DNA of 64,000 nt. Source: Microbacterium lacus (GTDB taxonomy: Bacteria > Actinomycetota > Actinomycetes > Actinomycetales > Microbacteriaceae). Shown here piece by piece: positions 17,710 through 25,914 of this stretch (its first letter is position 1; each line of letters starts with the position of its first letter). The stretch spans positions 62,001 through 126,000 of the forward strand of contig NZ_NMUM01000009.1 in the NCBI RefSeq assembly GCF_002812805.1, read 5' to 3'. The notes beneath the pieces were generated by a model. That model worked only from the letters and a program-made list of their open reading frames with translations, searched no databases and was not told the DNA's origin. Position numbers and translations under genes: made by a program.

Positions 17710-18612
17710 ATGCCCCGCCTGTCGGTCCACATGCCCGCCTACAACGCCGAGAGCACGATCCGCTTGGCGATCGAGTCGGTCCTGCGGGATATCCCGGCGG
17801 ATGCCGAGTTGGTCGTCCTCGACGATGTCAGCACCGACGGCACGGCGCAAGTGGTCGCCTCGATCACCGATAGCCGCCTCCGGATGATCAACGGCACGCA
17901 CGAGGGAGTCGGTCGCGCCTCCCAAGCGCTGCTCGATTCCAGCGACAGCGAATACATCGCCCGGATGGACTCCGACGATGTCTGGTTCCGCGGACGGGCG
18001 CGTCGACAGCTGTCCGCTGTCCTGTCCGGCGCCGACGCGGTGTTCGCCAGCGCGGTTCTCTGGCGGGAGCGGCGTCCACTCTCGTTCACGGCTCCCACTC
18101 GAATCAGCTCCCGTGCTTTTCCGTTCCATCTCCTGCTGACGAATCCGGTGACGCACTCGACGCTGTTCGCGCGACGCAGCGCGATAGAAGGCGCCGGAGG
18201 CTACCGTCCCTTCCGCACCACCGAGGACTACGACCTCTACCTGCGGCTGGCAGCACAGGGCAGCGCATTACGACGACTCGCGCTGCCGGGTGTCGCGTAC
18301 CGGGTGCACGCAAATCAGATCACGGCGGGGGCGGATTGGCGGCGCGAGTCGTGGCGCAACCCGCAGATCGCCGAGGTCTTCTCGTCTCTCGCTGAGTCCC
18401 TCCTGGGAGTCCCGGCACAACGGATATCGAGCTTGGCCGTCGACGACGACAAGTCGGCGGCTGCCAGGCGCGACCAGTTCGCTGACTTCGCGCGTCGCTT
18501 CCGCGCGGCGATCTCTACCCAGTCGGCGACGGAGCGCTGGGTGCTGAACCGAAAACTCGCACGCCGAGCAGCGTGGTTCCACTCCCATCTCGAGAACCCG
18601 AGCGGGACCTGA
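17710..18612 (+). CDS. Glycosyltransferase family 2
   Basis: 300 residues. It begins MPRLSVHMPAYNAESTIRLA, with LVVLDDVSTDGT at about 36 and the DxD-like IARMDSDDVW at about 82. The acceptor-side FRTTEDYDLYLRLA lies at about 172. These are standard positions for a cytosolic GT2 enzyme. It forms a pair with the preceding GT2 gene (three-base gap) and converges with the TagD-like gene, which ends 10 bases further on. Sugar specificity is not readable. Confidence 0.9.
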   Translation: MPRLSVHMPAYNAESTIRLAIESVLRDIPADAELVVLDDVSTDGTAQVVASITDSRLRMINGTHEGVGRASQALLDSSDSEYIARMDSDDVWFRGRARRQLSAVLSGADAVFASAVLWRERRPLSFTAPTRISSRAFPFHLLLTNPVTHSTLFARRSAIEGAGGYRPFRTTEDYDLYLRLAAQGSALRRLALPGVAYRVHANQITAGADWRRESWRNPQIAEVFSSLAESLLGVPAQRISSLAVDDDKSAAARRDQFADFARRFRAAISTQSATERWVLNRKLARRAAWFHSHLENPSGT

Positions 18613-18622
18613 TCCGGCGGGT

Positions 18623-19048
18623 TCAGGCTTCCGTACCGTGCACCTGCCACAGCGCCTCGCGCAGCTGAGTACTGGATGTGGTCTTCGTGTAGGGGAAGTA
18701 GACGATGTCGACCTCGAGTTCACCGAACTCACGCTCGAGTTCGCGCCACTTGTCCGAGCCTTTCCAATCGTCCCCGACGAACATGCGATGGAAGCCGAGG
18801 CTTCGCCACGCGCTCATCTTGTCCATCGAGGTCTGCGGCACGGTGAGATCGACGCAGCGTAGCGCCGAGACCATCTGCCGACGCTCGACGAACGGTACGA
18901 CGGGCCGCTTCCCCTTCGCGTCCATGCTGAGTTCGTCGGTCGTAACGCCGACGATGAGCTGATCGCACTCCGACTTCGCTCGCTGCAAGAGACGGAGGTG
19001 ACCGATGTGGAGCATGTCGTACACGCCCGTTGTATAACCAATGAGCAC
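18623..19048 (-). CDS. TagD-like cytidylyltransferase family protein
   Basis: 141 residues from GTG 19048 (AGGGGA seven bases upstream; an ATG at 19066 is also possible). The nucleotidyltransferase motif GVYDMLHIGHLRLL (HxGH, about residue 7) is followed by LIVGVTTDEL and the second motif region TKTTSSTQLREAL near the C-terminus, in the place of RTxGISTT. The size and layout fit glycerol-3-phosphate cytidylyltransferases and related small enzymes making CDP-alcohols. Its product could feed the CDP-alcohol phosphotransferase at 12897. A TACAAT -10 candidate on the minus strand lies at 19081-19086. Confidence 0.85.
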   Translation of the reverse strand: MLIGYTTGVYDMLHIGHLRLLQRAKSECDQLIVGVTTDELSMDAKGKRPVVPFVERRQMVSALRCVDLTVPQTSMDKMSAWRSLGFHRMFVGDDWKGSDKWRELEREFGELEVDIVYFPYTKTTSSTQLREALWQVHGTEA

Positions 19049-19080
19049 GTGCTCGTCCCCTGTCATTCGCGCGAATCACC

Positions 19081-19123
19081 ATTGTAGGGGAATGCCGTCG
19101 ATCGCCCGCTGCTCCACTAGCAT
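19081..19123. promoter_or_regulatory. Divergent promoter elements, TagD-like and vanZ-like genes
   Basis: Minus strand: TACAAT at 19081-19086, about 33 bases from the chosen GTG start. Plus strand: TAGCAT at 19118-19123, followed by GCGACTGGGGTC at 19141-19152, which is also found at 8007-8018. No clear -35 elements are seen. Confidence 0.4.
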
Positions 19124-19186
19124 CGTTGCAGCACGCAGTCGCGACTGGGGTCTGGACGCGTGCCATGACCAGAAGGGGTCAGCATC

Positions 19187-19651
19187 TTGGTGTCCTCCCC
19201 GAGCCATTCCCGTGCTCGACTTCGCTCGGGTCGATCTGCCAGCGCACGAAGCTTGGCGCTCGTCGCCGCACTGCTCGTCGCTGTGGGCACGCTCTTGACG
19301 GTAGGACTGTGGCCCTACCGGGTCGACGACTCCCGCTGGGTGACCCTCACCCTGGAGAACCTTCACATGGTCGGCGTCCCCCGCTGGGTCGACTACACGC
19401 TGGTCGAACGACTCGCGAACACCGCGATCTACATCCCGCTCGGTGTCGTCCTCGTCATGGCGTTGGGGCGGCGCTATTGGTGGGCGGCTCTGATTCTCGC
19501 GGTGGTGACCTCTCTCATCATCGAGGCAGGTCAGACGATGCTGGACGAACGAGTAGCTTCTCCGATCGATGTCGTCATGAACGTTCTCGGCGCACTCGCC
19601 GGGATTGCGTGCGCGATGGCTCTGGGCGGGCCACGCGTGCGTCGTCCGTGA
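19187..19651 (+). CDS. VanZ family membrane protein
   Basis: 154 residues from TTG 19187 (AAGGGG eight bases upstream; GTG 19190 is an alternative). It has four hydrophobic helices. The conserved VanZ core ERLANTAIYIPLGVVLVMAL (about 85-105) and SLIIEAGQTML with the following DVVMNVLGALAG are present, including the Glu of the IEAGQ motif. VanZ proteins are linked to teicoplanin resistance and to surface polysaccharide loci, but their activity is poorly defined. It probably marks the right end of the polysaccharide cluster. Confidence 0.85.
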   Translation: MVSSPSHSRARLRSGRSASARSLALVAALLVAVGTLLTVGLWPYRVDDSRWVTLTLENLHMVGVPRWVDYTLVERLANTAIYIPLGVVLVMALGRRYWWAALILAVVTSLIIEAGQTMLDERVASPIDVVMNVLGALAGIACAMALGGPRVRRP

Positions 19652-19696
19652 GCCGGGAATGACGCCACACCCGCAGGCCGGTTCTAGGCTGGTCAG

Positions 19697-19963
19697 ATGA
19701 CGACCGAGACTCCCGCCGAAACCATCACCATGTTCGGAGCCGACTGGTGCCGCGACTGCATCCGCACCAAGAAGCAACTCGACGAGCTCGGTGTGCCGTA
19801 TACGTATGTAGACCTCGTCGCCGACCCGTCGGCCGCGGATGTGGCACGCGACATCTCGGGACGCACCAACATCCCCGTCGTTCTGTATCCCGACGCCTCG
19901 TTCCAGGTCGAGCCGTCGAACGCCGACGTCGAGTCGAAGCTCCGTGAGCTCGATCTCGTCTGA
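19697..19963 (+). CDS. Glutaredoxin-like / mycoredoxin-like protein
   Basis: 88 residues with a thioredoxin fold. The redox motif is ADWCRDCIRTKKQLDELG (CxxC at about residues 17-20), followed by YTYVDLVADPSAADVARDISGRTNIPVVLYPD containing the cis-Pro of the NIPVV segment. Actinobacterial mycoredoxins have this size and reduce mycothiol mixed disulfides; the CRDC sequence differs from the commoner CGYC. It overlaps the following aldehyde dehydrogenase gene by 20 bases, so the two are probably translated from one message. Confidence 0.88.
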   Translation: MTTETPAETITMFGADWCRDCIRTKKQLDELGVPYTYVDLVADPSAADVARDISGRTNIPVVLYPDASFQVEPSNADVESKLRELDLV

Positions 19964-21674
19964 TCCGGTCACTGTCGCCCTCGACGACGACATAGCCGCG
20001 CTGCGCGCCGGGCTCACATCCTGGTCTCACCTCACTCTCGGGCAACGCGCTCGCCTCCTCGAGCGCGTGCGCGTGAGCGTCGTGGCCTGTGCGCAGGAGT
20101 GGGCGGAACAGGCCGCGCTCATGAAAGGGCTGGACGATCGGCATCCGCTCCGGGGCGAGGAGTGGCTGAGCGGCCCGTACGCGGTGATCGTCGCGCTGGA
20201 CGCGTATGCTCGCACCCTCGCGGAACTGAGCGCTGGGCGGAGCCCGCTCGACGCGCTCACCCTCGGCACCGCGCCCGGTGGGCGCGTGACAGTGCCCGCG
20301 TTCCCGGCGACTCCCGCCGATGCGCTCCTGCTGTCGGGGTTCACCGCAGAGGTCTGGCTGCGACCCGGCGTGACGGCGCAGGATGCGCGAACGACCGCGG
20401 GGCTCGGCCAGCGGCATCCGTCCGATAGCGGGGGCGTCGGTCTGGTGCTGGGAGCCGGCAACGTGACCGCGATCCCCGTGCTCGACGTGCTGTACGAACT
20501 CGTCGCCGGCAATCGTGTCGCCATCCTCAAGCTCAACCCGACGATGGATACCCTCGCGCTCACCTTCCGGCGAGCGCTCGCGCCCCTGATCGCGGCGGGG
20601 TTCCTGCGCATCGTCACGGGCGACGGCTCGGTCGGCGCCGCCCTGACCAGGCACGCGGGCATCGATCACGTGCACATCACGGGATCCGAGGCGACGTTCG
20701 ACGCGATCGTCTGGGGCACCGGCGATGATGCGGCGGAGCGGAGGAGGAACGACGACCCCGCGATGCCCAAGCCGATCACCGCCGAGCTTGGCGGGGTCTC
20801 GCCCGTCATCGTGGTCCCCGGCGAGTGGACGGCGGCCGACCTACGCTTTCAGGCCGAGCACGTCGTCACGATGCGCCTGCAGAACGCCGGACACAACTGC
20901 ATCGCGGGTCAGGTTGTCGTGGTCTCACGGGACTGGGCGCAGCGTGGCGCCTTCCTCTCCGAACTCCGCGCCGCGTACCTCCGTGCTCCGCAACGCCCAA
21001 CCTGGTACCCACACGCGCCCGACCGCGTCGCGCGGACGGCCGCGGATTCTCCGATCGCGGAGACGTACGACGGGGGCGGCGAGCGCGTCCTCATGGTAAT
21101 CGACGCGGAACAGGATGCCTCGGCGCTCGAGACCACGGAGTACTTCGCGCCGATTCTCGGCGTGATCGACCTGCCGGGTACGGGGCAGCAGTTCCTCGAC
21201 AACGCCGTCGCCTATGCGAACGAGCGCCTCACCGGCACCCTCGGCGCAAACCTGCTGATCGACCCGGCGACGCGAACCGCCCTGGGGCCGGGCTTCGAGG
21301 AAGCGGTCGCCGAGCTGCGCTACGGCGCGATCGCGATCAACGCCTGGACGGGCTTCAACTTCCTGCTCGCGAACGGGACGTGGGGTGCCTACCCCGGCGG
21401 AACTTTGGACGACGTCGGCAGCGGAATCGGAGTCGTGCACAACGCTCTGCTGCTCGAGGGTGTCGAACGGACGGTCGTCCACGGACCCTTCCGACCCTTC
21501 CCTCGTTCGGTCCGCACGTTCGCCGACCCCGCGGAGCGGACCGTGCTGCCGAAGCCGCCCTGGTTCGTCACCGCGCGTACGGGCGCCGAGGTGAGCGAGG
21601 GGTTCACGCGGTACCAGATGACGGGCAATATCGCGGGGCTCGCGCGCACGCTCGCGCTGGCTCTGCGCGCGTAG
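19944..21674 (+). CDS. Aldehyde dehydrogenase family protein
   Basis: 576 residues from GTG 19944 inside the end of the glutaredoxin-like gene; the frame is open further upstream but only as an antifold of that gene. The NAD-binding region has VLGAGNVTAIPVLD and ILKLNPTMDTLA. The ELGGVSPVIVVP motif (about 280) precedes the catalytic Cys in MRLQNAGHNCIAGQ (about 319). The sequence is longer and more divergent than classical enzymes, with a C-terminal region around GAIAINAWTGFNF. The substrate is unknown. The stop codon TAG abuts the target duplication of an IS481 element, so the reading frame was spared by the insertion. Confidence 0.85.
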   Translation: MSSISSDPVTVALDDDIAALRAGLTSWSHLTLGQRARLLERVRVSVVACAQEWAEQAALMKGLDDRHPLRGEEWLSGPYAVIVALDAYARTLAELSAGRSPLDALTLGTAPGGRVTVPAFPATPADALLLSGFTAEVWLRPGVTAQDARTTAGLGQRHPSDSGGVGLVLGAGNVTAIPVLDVLYELVAGNRVAILKLNPTMDTLALTFRRALAPLIAAGFLRIVTGDGSVGAALTRHAGIDHVHITGSEATFDAIVWGTGDDAAERRRNDDPAMPKPITAELGGVSPVIVVPGEWTAADLRFQAEHVVTMRLQNAGHNCIAGQVVVVSRDWAQRGAFLSELRAAYLRAPQRPTWYPHAPDRVARTAADSPIAETYDGGGERVLMVIDAEQDASALETTEYFAPILGVIDLPGTGQQFLDNAVAYANERLTGTLGANLLIDPATRTALGPGFEEAVAELRYGAIAINAWTGFNFLLANGTWGAYPGGTLDDVGSGIGVVHNALLLEGVERTVVHGPFRPFPRSVRTFADPAERTVLPKPPWFVTARTGAEVSEGFTRYQMTGNIAGLARTLALALRA

Positions 21675-21679
21675 CTAGT
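21674..21679. repeat. IS481 target-site duplication, left copy
   Basis: GCTAGT, identical to 22751-22756. Its CTAG core contains TAG on both strands: the plus-strand ALDH stop ends in its first base and the minus-strand transposase stop lies within it. Confidence 0.92.
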
Positions 21680-22646
21680 TGTAGCTCTCCGTGACGTTGT
21701 GAACGCGTTGGATGGGTGAGAGACCGTCGATGCCGCCGTGGGCTCTGTGGTGATTGTATTCGTGGAGCCAGTCGGCGTACGCAGCAAATCGCTCGGCTTC
21801 TGAACGGTAGGGGCGCGCGTAGGCCCATTCGGCGGCCAGAGTGCGGTTGAAGCGTTCGACCTTCCCGTTGGTCTGCGGGCGGTAGGGGCGGGTGAACTTG
21901 TGTTTCACGCCGACGCCGAGTGCGTCGTTGAAGGCGTGGGATCGGTAGCAGGAGCCGTTGTCGGTGATCACGCGCAGCACGGTGATGCCGTGCCCGGTGA
22001 AGAATGCTTTGGCGCGCTCCCAGAACGCGGCAGCTGTCTCCTTGCGTTCGTCGCCGAGGATCTCCGAGTACGCGAGTCTTGAGTGGTCGTCTATGGCGTG
22101 GTGCAAGTACGCGTAACCCGGTCTGCTCGTCTTCCGGTTGCTCTGTCCGCGCTGGCGGCTCATTACGCGGTGACCGCCGCCGTCGGGGATCCGGCCGAGC
22201 TTCTTGACGTCGACATGGACGAGATCGCCGGGGTTCGGGTGTTCGTAGCGGACCGGCTTCGGGCGCCGCACCGGCAGTCCGGTCGCCTTGTCCAACTGCG
22301 ACAGGTGTGGCATCCGGTAACGACGCAGCACGTTCTCCACCGTCGAGCGGGACAGGTGCAGGTGCCAGGCGATCCGATGCGAGCCCCACCGCCTCGCGAA
22401 CCTCAACGACACGATCCGTCTCTCCGTCCGTCGCGCCGTTCGCGATGGGGACATCAGCGGACGTGAGGACAGATCGCGCATCCCCGCGGTGCCTGCGGCC
22501 CGATACCGGTCTGCCCACTTCTTCGCTGTCGCCGGAGAGCAGCTGAACCTTTCCGCTGCTCTCCGCAACGGCCAACGAGAATCGACAACAAGCTTCGCCA
22601 GCCGCAGACGACCGGTTTCGGACAAGGGAGCATTAGCGTGAGTCAC
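21675..22646 (-). CDS. IS481 family transposase
   Basis: 323 residues from GTG 22646, preceded by GGAGG (CCGGAGGTCCTC). An N-terminal helix-turn-helix (LRLAKLVVDSRWPLRRAAER, then SPATAKKWADRYR) is followed by the DDE catalytic core: HVDVKKLG (first Asp), VITDNGSCYRSH (second Asp) and TNGKVERFNRTLA (Glu). All three acidic residues are present and the frame is intact, so it may still be active. The last Asn codon and the TAG stop are built partly from bases outside the element, in the target duplication: the TAG is 21677-21675, and the element ends at 21680. Confidence 0.95.
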   Translation of the reverse strand: MTHANAPLSETGRLRLAKLVVDSRWPLRRAAERFSCSPATAKKWADRYRAAGTAGMRDLSSRPLMSPSRTARRTERRIVSLRFARRWGSHRIAWHLHLSRSTVENVLRRYRMPHLSQLDKATGLPVRRPKPVRYEHPNPGDLVHVDVKKLGRIPDGGGHRVMSRQRGQSNRKTSRPGYAYLHHAIDDHSRLAYSEILGDERKETAAAFWERAKAFFTGHGITVLRVITDNGSCYRSHAFNDALGVGVKHKFTRPYRPQTNGKVERFNRTLAAEWAYARPYRSEAERFAAYADWLHEYNHHRAHGGIDGLSPIQRVHNVTESYN

Positions 22647-22750
22647 GAGGACCTCCGGTGGTCGAAATGAGTGTGGTAACCCACTTCGATATCGGAGGTC
22701 CTCCCAATTCACCTCACGCCACGCTGATCACAACCTCCGGGAGAGCTACA
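21680..22750 (-). mobile_element. Complete IS481-family insertion sequence
   Basis: 1071 bp. Imperfect terminal inverted repeats: the left end starts TGTAGCTCTCCGTGACGTTG and the right end (reverse complement) starts TGTAGCTCTCCCGGAGGTTG. It is flanked by 6-bp direct repeats GCTAGT at 21674-21679 and 22751-22756. This agrees with the NCTAGN target preference and 6-bp duplication known for IS481. A single transposase gene reads leftward. The element sits exactly between the aldehyde dehydrogenase stop codon and a 26-bp dispersed repeat word. Confidence 0.92.
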
Positions 22751-22756
22751 GCTAGT
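22751..22756. repeat. IS481 target-site duplication, right copy
   Basis: GCTAGT, matching 21674-21679. It runs directly into the dispersed repeat word beginning CACTTCGACAAGCTCAG. Confidence 0.92.
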
Positions 22757-22779
22757 CACTTCGACAAGCTCAGTGACCG
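22757..22779. repeat. Dispersed repeat half-arm
   Basis: CACTTCGACAAGCTCAGTGA plus CCG. A 26-base identical word, including the AGT before it, recurs at 63476-63501, where it forms a stem with a second arm. Here the second arm is absent, so this is probably a partial copy. Confidence 0.75.
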
Positions 22780-22810
22780 AACCGGGCGGAGCGTAGCGCC
22801 GTGCCGTGCC

Positions 22811-22881
22811 GCCGAAACACCCCTCGCACGACGAAACACCCCTCGCCGGGGGGTTTGTCGTGGCGCAAAGGGTGTTTCGGC
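22811..22881. repeat. Nested double-stem palindrome downstream of proline iminopeptidase
   Basis: Outer stem GCCGAAACACCC (22811-22822) pairs perfectly with 22870-22881. Inside it, CACGACGAAACACCCC (22827-22842) pairs with 22848-22862 with small bulges. Both stems contain AAACACCC. A similar two-tier structure is at 44717-44785. It lies 33 bases past the end of the leftward proline iminopeptidase gene and may act as a terminator. Confidence 0.75.
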
Positions 22882-22913
22882 CGCTGAATGGCGGGCGGGG
22901 TGCAGCGCCGGGG

Positions 22914-23927
22914 TCAGCGTGAGGCGAAGCGGTCTGTCGCCGCGACGAGCGCGGACTGGATGGCGGGCTCGGTGGCCGAATGCCCGGCGTCGGCGACGAG
23001 CACGAAGTGAGCCTCGGGCCACGCCCGACGCAAGTCCCACGCGGTCATGGGCGGCGTGCAGATGTCATAGCGCCCCTGCACGATGACGGCAGGGATGTCT
23101 CGAAGGATTCCGACATCCTCGATCAACTGCCCCTCGCGGAACCAGCCGCCATGGACGAAGTAGTGGTTCTCGATCCGCGCGAACGCGGTCGCCACCGCGG
23201 GCTCGGTCATCGAGGCGACGAGCGCCGCGTCCGGGCGCAGGGTGAGTGTGGATGCCTCCCAGCGACTCCACGCCACGGCTGCGGGCACATGCACGTTCGG
23301 ATCGGGGTCGGTCAGGCGGCGGTGGTACGCGTCGATCATCCGTGAGCGCTCCAGCACCGGGATCGGCGCGATGAAGTCCTCCCACAGGTCCGGGAAGATC
23401 GCCGAGGCGCCGCCCTCGTAGAACCACTCGAGCTCGTGCCGGCGAAGCGTGAAGACCCCGCGCAGGATGATCTCGGTCACGACCGCCGGATGCGTCTGCG
23501 CGTACGCCAGCGCGAGGGCACTGCCCCACGAGCCACCGAACACCTGCCAGCGCGCGATGCCGAGGTTCTTGCGCAGCAACTCGATGTCGGCGACGAGGTG
23601 CCACGTCGTGTTGTAGCGCAGGTCGTCGCCGGGGTCGCTGGCGTGCGGGGTGCTGCGTCCGCAACCGCGCTGATCGAACAGCACGATGCGGTACTTCTCG
23701 GGGTCGAAGAGCCGCCGGTGCCAGGCGGACGTGCCCGCACCCGGTCCGCCGTGCAGGAAGACGACGGGCTTGCCCTTCGGATTGCCGCTGCACTCCCAAT
23801 AGATCCGTTGGCCATCCCCCACCAACAGCTCGCCGGACTCGTAGGGCTCGATCGGCGGGTACAGGGGCGACGAGACGGGATGCGACGAGACGTGCGCCGC
23901 AGAGCTCTCGTCGGGGGTGGACACCAT
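22914..23927 (-). CDS. pip: Proline iminopeptidase (alpha/beta hydrolase, S33)
   Basis: 337 residues. The family signature is clear: VFLHGGPGAGTS (oxyanion hole, about residue 56), LFDQRGCGRSTPHA (about 84), the nucleophile elbow VFGGSWGSALALAYAQTHP (Ser about 131) and the C-terminal DAGHSATEP with the catalytic His (about 320); the Asp is expected in QGRYDICTP (about 290). The enzyme removes N-terminal proline from peptides in the cytoplasm. A TAGCGT -10-like element six bases before the ATG suggests a leaderless message. It is monocistronic. Confidence 0.93.
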   Translation of the reverse strand: MVSTPDESSAAHVSSHPVSSPLYPPIEPYESGELLVGDGQRIYWECSGNPKGKPVVFLHGGPGAGTSAWHRRLFDPEKYRIVLFDQRGCGRSTPHASDPGDDLRYNTTWHLVADIELLRKNLGIARWQVFGGSWGSALALAYAQTHPAVVTEIILRGVFTLRRHELEWFYEGGASAIFPDLWEDFIAPIPVLERSRMIDAYHRRLTDPDPNVHVPAAVAWSRWEASTLTLRPDAALVASMTEPAVATAFARIENHYFVHGGWFREGQLIEDVGILRDIPAVIVQGRYDICTPPMTAWDLRRAWPEAHFVLVADAGHSATEPAIQSALVAATDRFASR

Positions 23928-24089
23928 TCGGCCACGCTATCGCGTCCCCCGCCGATCATCGGGATGCCCTCCCGAGGTCGGCAGACCCCGCCTCTGAAGA
24001 ACGGACCCCTAGGCTCTACGCATGGCTCGAGTGACGACCGTCACGCTCACCAGCGCGGGTGGACACCCTCGGGGTTCGGAAGGACGGAC

Positions 24090-25847
24090 GTGGATCTGAT
24101 TCTGCTGGTGGTGATGGGCGTCGTCGCGGTCGCCCTCGTCACCGCCCTCGCGCCGCGCGTCGGCGTTGCGGGCCCCCTCGCGCTGGTTGCTCTCGGCATC
24201 GTGGTCAGCTTTCTGCCCTTCGTTCCCGAGTTCGAGGTCGAGCCCGAGTGGATCCTGGCGGGCATCCTTCCGCCGCTGCTGTATTCGGCGGCGGTGGCAC
24301 TGCCCGCCGTGGAGTTCCGGCGCGATTTCGGCCTGATCGGGGCGCTGTCCGTCGGCCTGGTGCTGATCTCGTCGCTCGTCCTCGGGGGCATCTTCGCCGT
24401 GCTGGTGCCCGGTCTCGGCATCGCTCTCGCGATCGGTCTGGGCGCGATCCTGAGCCCGACGGATGCCGTGGCGACATCCATCGTGCGAAAGCTCGGGATC
24501 TCGCCCCGCATCGTGACGGTGCTCGAGGGCGAGAGCCTGCTCAATGACGCCACGGCGCTCGTGCTGCTGAGTTCGGCGATCGCGGCGGTGACGGGATCGT
24601 TCTCGGTCTTGGACACCATCTGGGACTTCGGCTGGGCCGTGCTGTTGGCAGTCGTCGTCGGCGCGGTGGTCGGCTTCGTCAACCTGCGGGTACGGGCCTG
24701 GGTCGCCAGCCCGACGGCCAACACCGCACTCAGCTTCACGATCCCGTTCATCGCCTACGTCCCCACCGAGTACTTCGGCGGTTCGGGCCTCGTCGCCGCC
24801 GTGGTTGCCGGGATCGTGACCGGGCAGGGCTCGGCGCGCTGGTTCACGGCGGAACAACGGATGTCGGACGCCCTCAACTGGCGGACGATCGAACTGGTTC
24901 TCGAGGGCGGCGTCTTCCTCATCATGGGCCTCGAGCTGTACGGCCTCATCGTCGAGAGCGAAGAGAAGCACGAGGGCGTCTGGCATGCCGCCACGCTCGC
25001 CCTCGTCGCGATCCTGATCGTGCTCGCCGTGCGCATTCTTTATGTTGCGCCCCTCGTCTGGGCGCAGAGCCGTCGGGCTCGCAGGATCTCGTCGCTGCGC
25101 GACCGCTTCGACGACTGGGACAAGAGGGTCACGGATGCCTCGGCCTCCGATGCTCTGGCGGGCAGGCCGCGCCGCGGGCCCGTCCGAGCTCGCGCGAAAG
25201 GCCCGAACCATCCGCGTCGCCTGTTCCATTTCAGCCTGCGGATGACTCGGGCTCGTGCCGATCTGGACTACTACGAAGCATCGCCCCTGGGGTGGCGGCA
25301 TGGCTCGCTGATCGTCTGGGCCGGCATGCGGGGAGCCGTGACCGTCGCGGCGGCACAGACCCTTCCGCGGGAGACGGAGAGCCGGGCGACGCTGCTGCTC
25401 GTGGCATTCTTCGTGGCCGCGGGGACTCTGCTGATCCAGGGAGGGACCCTCGGCTGGGTAGCGCGCCGGCTGGGGCTCGCAGGGTCGGGCGGCGGCGCGT
25501 CCCCGGAGGAACGCGACAACCTGCGGGGGGAGTTGCAGACCGCAGCGGCGACCGCCCTGGCTTCTCCGGATCTGCGTCGAGGCGACGGGACATCCTTCGA
25601 TACGGAGATCGTGGCGCGCGTACGGGCACGCGTGCTGCAGCCCCCCGAAGACGACTCGAACGCGCGAGCGATGGAGATGAGCGAATTGCGCCTGGCGATG
25701 ATCCACGCCATGCGCGATCGCCTGTTGGAACTGCGCCGCGACGGCACCTACAGCACCGCCGCACTCCGGCACTCGCTCGACGAGCTGGACGCGGACGAGC
25801 TCAGCATCCAGATGCGTCTCAGCGATTCCGAGCGGACCGGCGAGTAA
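24090..25847 (+). CDS. Na+/H+ antiporter (CPA1, NhaP type)
   Basis: 585 residues from GTG 24090 (GGAAGGAC upstream). About 12 helices occupy residues 1-340 and about 390-450. Conserved transport motifs are GAILSPTDAVATS (about 125) and EGESLLNDATALVL (about 150), the latter holding the Asn-Asp pair of CPA1 exchangers. A soluble insert (about 325-395) rich in Arg and Ala and a cytoplasmic helical C-terminus (about 480-585; LRLAMIHAMRDRLLELR) follow. It should exchange monovalent cations for protons at the membrane. Flanked by genes of unrelated function; probably monocistronic. Confidence 0.92.
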   Translation: MDLILLVVMGVVAVALVTALAPRVGVAGPLALVALGIVVSFLPFVPEFEVEPEWILAGILPPLLYSAAVALPAVEFRRDFGLIGALSVGLVLISSLVLGGIFAVLVPGLGIALAIGLGAILSPTDAVATSIVRKLGISPRIVTVLEGESLLNDATALVLLSSAIAAVTGSFSVLDTIWDFGWAVLLAVVVGAVVGFVNLRVRAWVASPTANTALSFTIPFIAYVPTEYFGGSGLVAAVVAGIVTGQGSARWFTAEQRMSDALNWRTIELVLEGGVFLIMGLELYGLIVESEEKHEGVWHAATLALVAILIVLAVRILYVAPLVWAQSRRARRISSLRDRFDDWDKRVTDASASDALAGRPRRGPVRARAKGPNHPRRLFHFSLRMTRARADLDYYEASPLGWRHGSLIVWAGMRGAVTVAAAQTLPRETESRATLLLVAFFVAAGTLLIQGGTLGWVARRLGLAGSGGGASPEERDNLRGELQTAAATALASPDLRRGDGTSFDTEIVARVRARVLQPPEDDSNARAMEMSELRLAMIHAMRDRLLELRRDGTYSTAALRHSLDELDADELSIQMRLSDSERTGE

Positions 25848-25914
25848 GTCACGGCGCGCTCGTGCACCGACTCATGCACAATGGATCGTGCGGGTCTGTG
25901 AGCAGGGAGCACCC

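Noticed and set aside
23436-24089. Upstream extension of the Na+/H+ antiporter frame
   Set aside because: It overlaps the proline iminopeptidase gene on the other strand and carries no antiporter sequence; the ribosome site supports GTG 24090.
24009-25772. 587-codon minus-strand frame opposite the antiporter
   Set aside because: Composition is Arg, His, Asp and Gln-rich, with no recognisable domain; antisense shadow of a confirmed gene.
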